From a virus: a stretch of 21,511 nucleotides of DNA. The position numbers and the translations under genes are program-made. The notes under the pieces were generated by a model. It searched no databases. It saw only the letters and a program-made list of their open reading frames with translations, and was not told the DNA's origin. The DNA lies in IMG/VR virus record IMGVR_UViG_3300046001_004025, positions 1 through 21,511 of that record; one strand, given 5' to 3'. The stretch's first letter is position 1, and every line of letters begins with the position of its first letter. Positions 20,500-21,511 of the stretch are shown here, piece after piece.

Positions 20500-21511
20500 T
20501 TATTTTTTTCTAGTTACAATTTTTACTTGCCAACGATGTCTGCAATAAGGGCGGTGAACTCCATTTGGTTGCGTAAACCAACCGCCTCTCCTATCAAATA
20601 CTGAATAGCCTAAACGCTCGGAAATGTTCTCAATATCGGAACGGCTCCAAAGCTTTGTCTCCGCTAGTTGTAATAAGCGCGCACAAAATGGTCGGTTTTT
20701 GTCATCTCTTGGACCGGCATATGTGTAACGCAAAAGCACCTCGGTTGTGGTTGCTTTATCACCTCCCGCAATTTTGCGAAGTGGCTTTGTAAGCACACTC
20801 TCTTGAGGTTTATACTTTGGGTTTAAGATGCTTAAATCTCTACCAATTATTTTTAAATATCCTTCCGTTTTTAAAGCTTCAATTGTAAGATTAACCTCGG
20901 CAACGCTTTTATTTAAGATGGTGCCAATGTTCTCCGGAGTTATAAGCTTATTTTTACTTATCAAATCAAGGACATTTGCTTTTATTGTGTCAATCTCGGC
21001 ATCCGCAAATTGCTCAAAGTTTTTAGCTTCATGAGTCTCAATTACTTCAAACTCATTACAATTATCACCGCATGCGCTAAATTCACTCAATAACAAATCA
21101 TCTTGCATATCAGCAAAGGCCTCTTCGGTTTTAGGATCATCATCAACACCCAGGAAGGTATTCACATCATCATCACTAAAACCAAATCCACTCTTTAACA
21201 TCAATGCCGCTTGTTGCTTGTTAATCTTACCGCTCCCGAATTGGCGAACGATACGCATAACATTTTGATATTGCCTTCCGCTTAAATTCTTAATGCTATC
21301 ATTTGCAGCCGCTATTGGCTCACTACCCGTTGGAGGTATATTACCGCCTTGAGGTGCCAAGCTATCCGGTGCAAGGCCTAACTTCTCACGGATTTCATCG
21401 CGTGTCATGTTGGCGCTCATAATGGCCTCGCTGAACTCAAAGCTTAATGGCTCAACCGGAACAATCTCAAACTCACCAACGATGCCGGCCAATTTCATTA
21501 ACTTATTGAAA
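20500..21511 (-). CDS. Portal-MuF fusion protein (5' end outside window)
   Basis: The reading frame is open to the right edge of the window, so the methionine at 21498 is internal and the gene is partial. The visible N-terminal part (FNKLMKLAGIVGEFEIVPVE, then ANMTRDEIREKLGLAPDS) is typical of the end of a portal protein. The C-terminus (GPRDDKNRPFCARLLQLAET; GYSVFDRRGGW; VHRPYCRHRWQ) is typical of a MuF-like minor head domain with Cys and His residues (the C-H-R-P-Y-C-R-H pattern). The protein therefore probably combines portal and head-morphogenesis functions in one chain. It is the upstream-most gene visible of the late operon. The missing N-terminal portal body would decide this. Confidence 0.75.
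   Translation of the reverse strand, partial: FNKLMKLAGIVGEFEIVPVEPLSFEFSEAIMSANMTRDEIREKLGLAPDSLAPQGGNIPPTGSEPIAAANDSIKNLSGRQYQNVMRIVRQFGSGKINKQQAALMLKSGFGFSDDDVNTFLGVDDDPKTEEAFADMQDDLLLSEFSACGDNCNEFEVIETHEAKNFEQFADAEIDTIKANVLDLISKNKLITPENIGTILNKSVAEVNLTIEALKTEGYLKIIGRDLSILNPKYKPQESVLTKPLRKIAGGDKATTTEVLLRYTYAGPRDDKNRPFCARLLQLAETKLWSRSDIENISERLGYSVFDRRGGWFTQPNGVHRPYCRHRWQVKIVTRKK

Noticed and set aside
1-21511. tRNA genes or CRISPR arrays
   Set aside because: No cloverleaf with a TTCGA loop and CCA-like end, and no regularly spaced identical repeats, were found. The GAGTACA repeats are too short and unevenly spaced for CRISPR.

Overview
The window is part of the genome of a tailed double-stranded DNA phage or prophage that most likely infects a Bacteroidota host of the flavobacterial type. 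The grounds are: low GC; A/T-rich leaders that mostly lack Shine-Dalgarno sites; promoter candidates close to the Bacteroidota pattern (T-rich -33 box, about 19 bp, then TAnnTTTG); and phage families I know mainly from Bacteroidota phages. No integrase, terminase, major capsid, tape measure or DNA polymerase gene is visible, so the genome continues outside the window, certainly past the right edge, where the portal gene is cut.

Layout. (1) Bases 1-181 hold no gene. They contain nested inverted repeats and a terminator-like hairpin. (2) Bases 182-6842, minus strand, form a leftward operon. In transcription order it has tiny ORFs including a GRKPLPEKEKKK-type protein, a VRR-NUC nuclease, a Prim-Pol/SF3 helicase fusion, a region of GAGTACA repeats, a sigma-like protein, several small proteins including one membrane protein, a GT-B glycosyltransferase, a small overlapping ORF and an LpxA-like acyltransferase. 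(3) Bases 6843-7097 are the divergent control region. (4) Bases 7098-12124, plus strand, form the replication/recombination operon: SSB-like protein, PD-(D/E)XK nuclease, DEDD exonuclease with zinc ribbon, MazG-like protein, HExxH metallopeptidase, SF2 helicase, then, behind a second promoter, small proteins and a stand-alone DnaA domain IV protein. A terminator lies at 12151-12192. (5) Bases 12191-21511, minus strand, form the late operon read from the right edge: portal/MuF fusion (partial), head-tail connector, a small structural protein, a BppU-like protein, a 1399-residue tail fibre, two small accessory proteins, and a lysis cassette (two holin candidates, two spanin candidates, an M15 peptidase).

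How they could work together (inference). The Prim-Pol/helicase, SSB, nucleases and SF2 helicase would initiate and process phage DNA. The DnaA-like and sigma-like proteins are candidates for replication or transcription control. The GAGTACA repeat cluster around the start of the sigma-like gene is the best candidate for an origin or a phage-specific operator. The glycosyltransferase and acyltransferase may modify host surface glycans or a phage product. The most unusual signals are this eight-copy repeat cluster and two promoters that share three sequence blocks at identical spacing across 55 bp, ahead of the early operon and ahead of its distal part.
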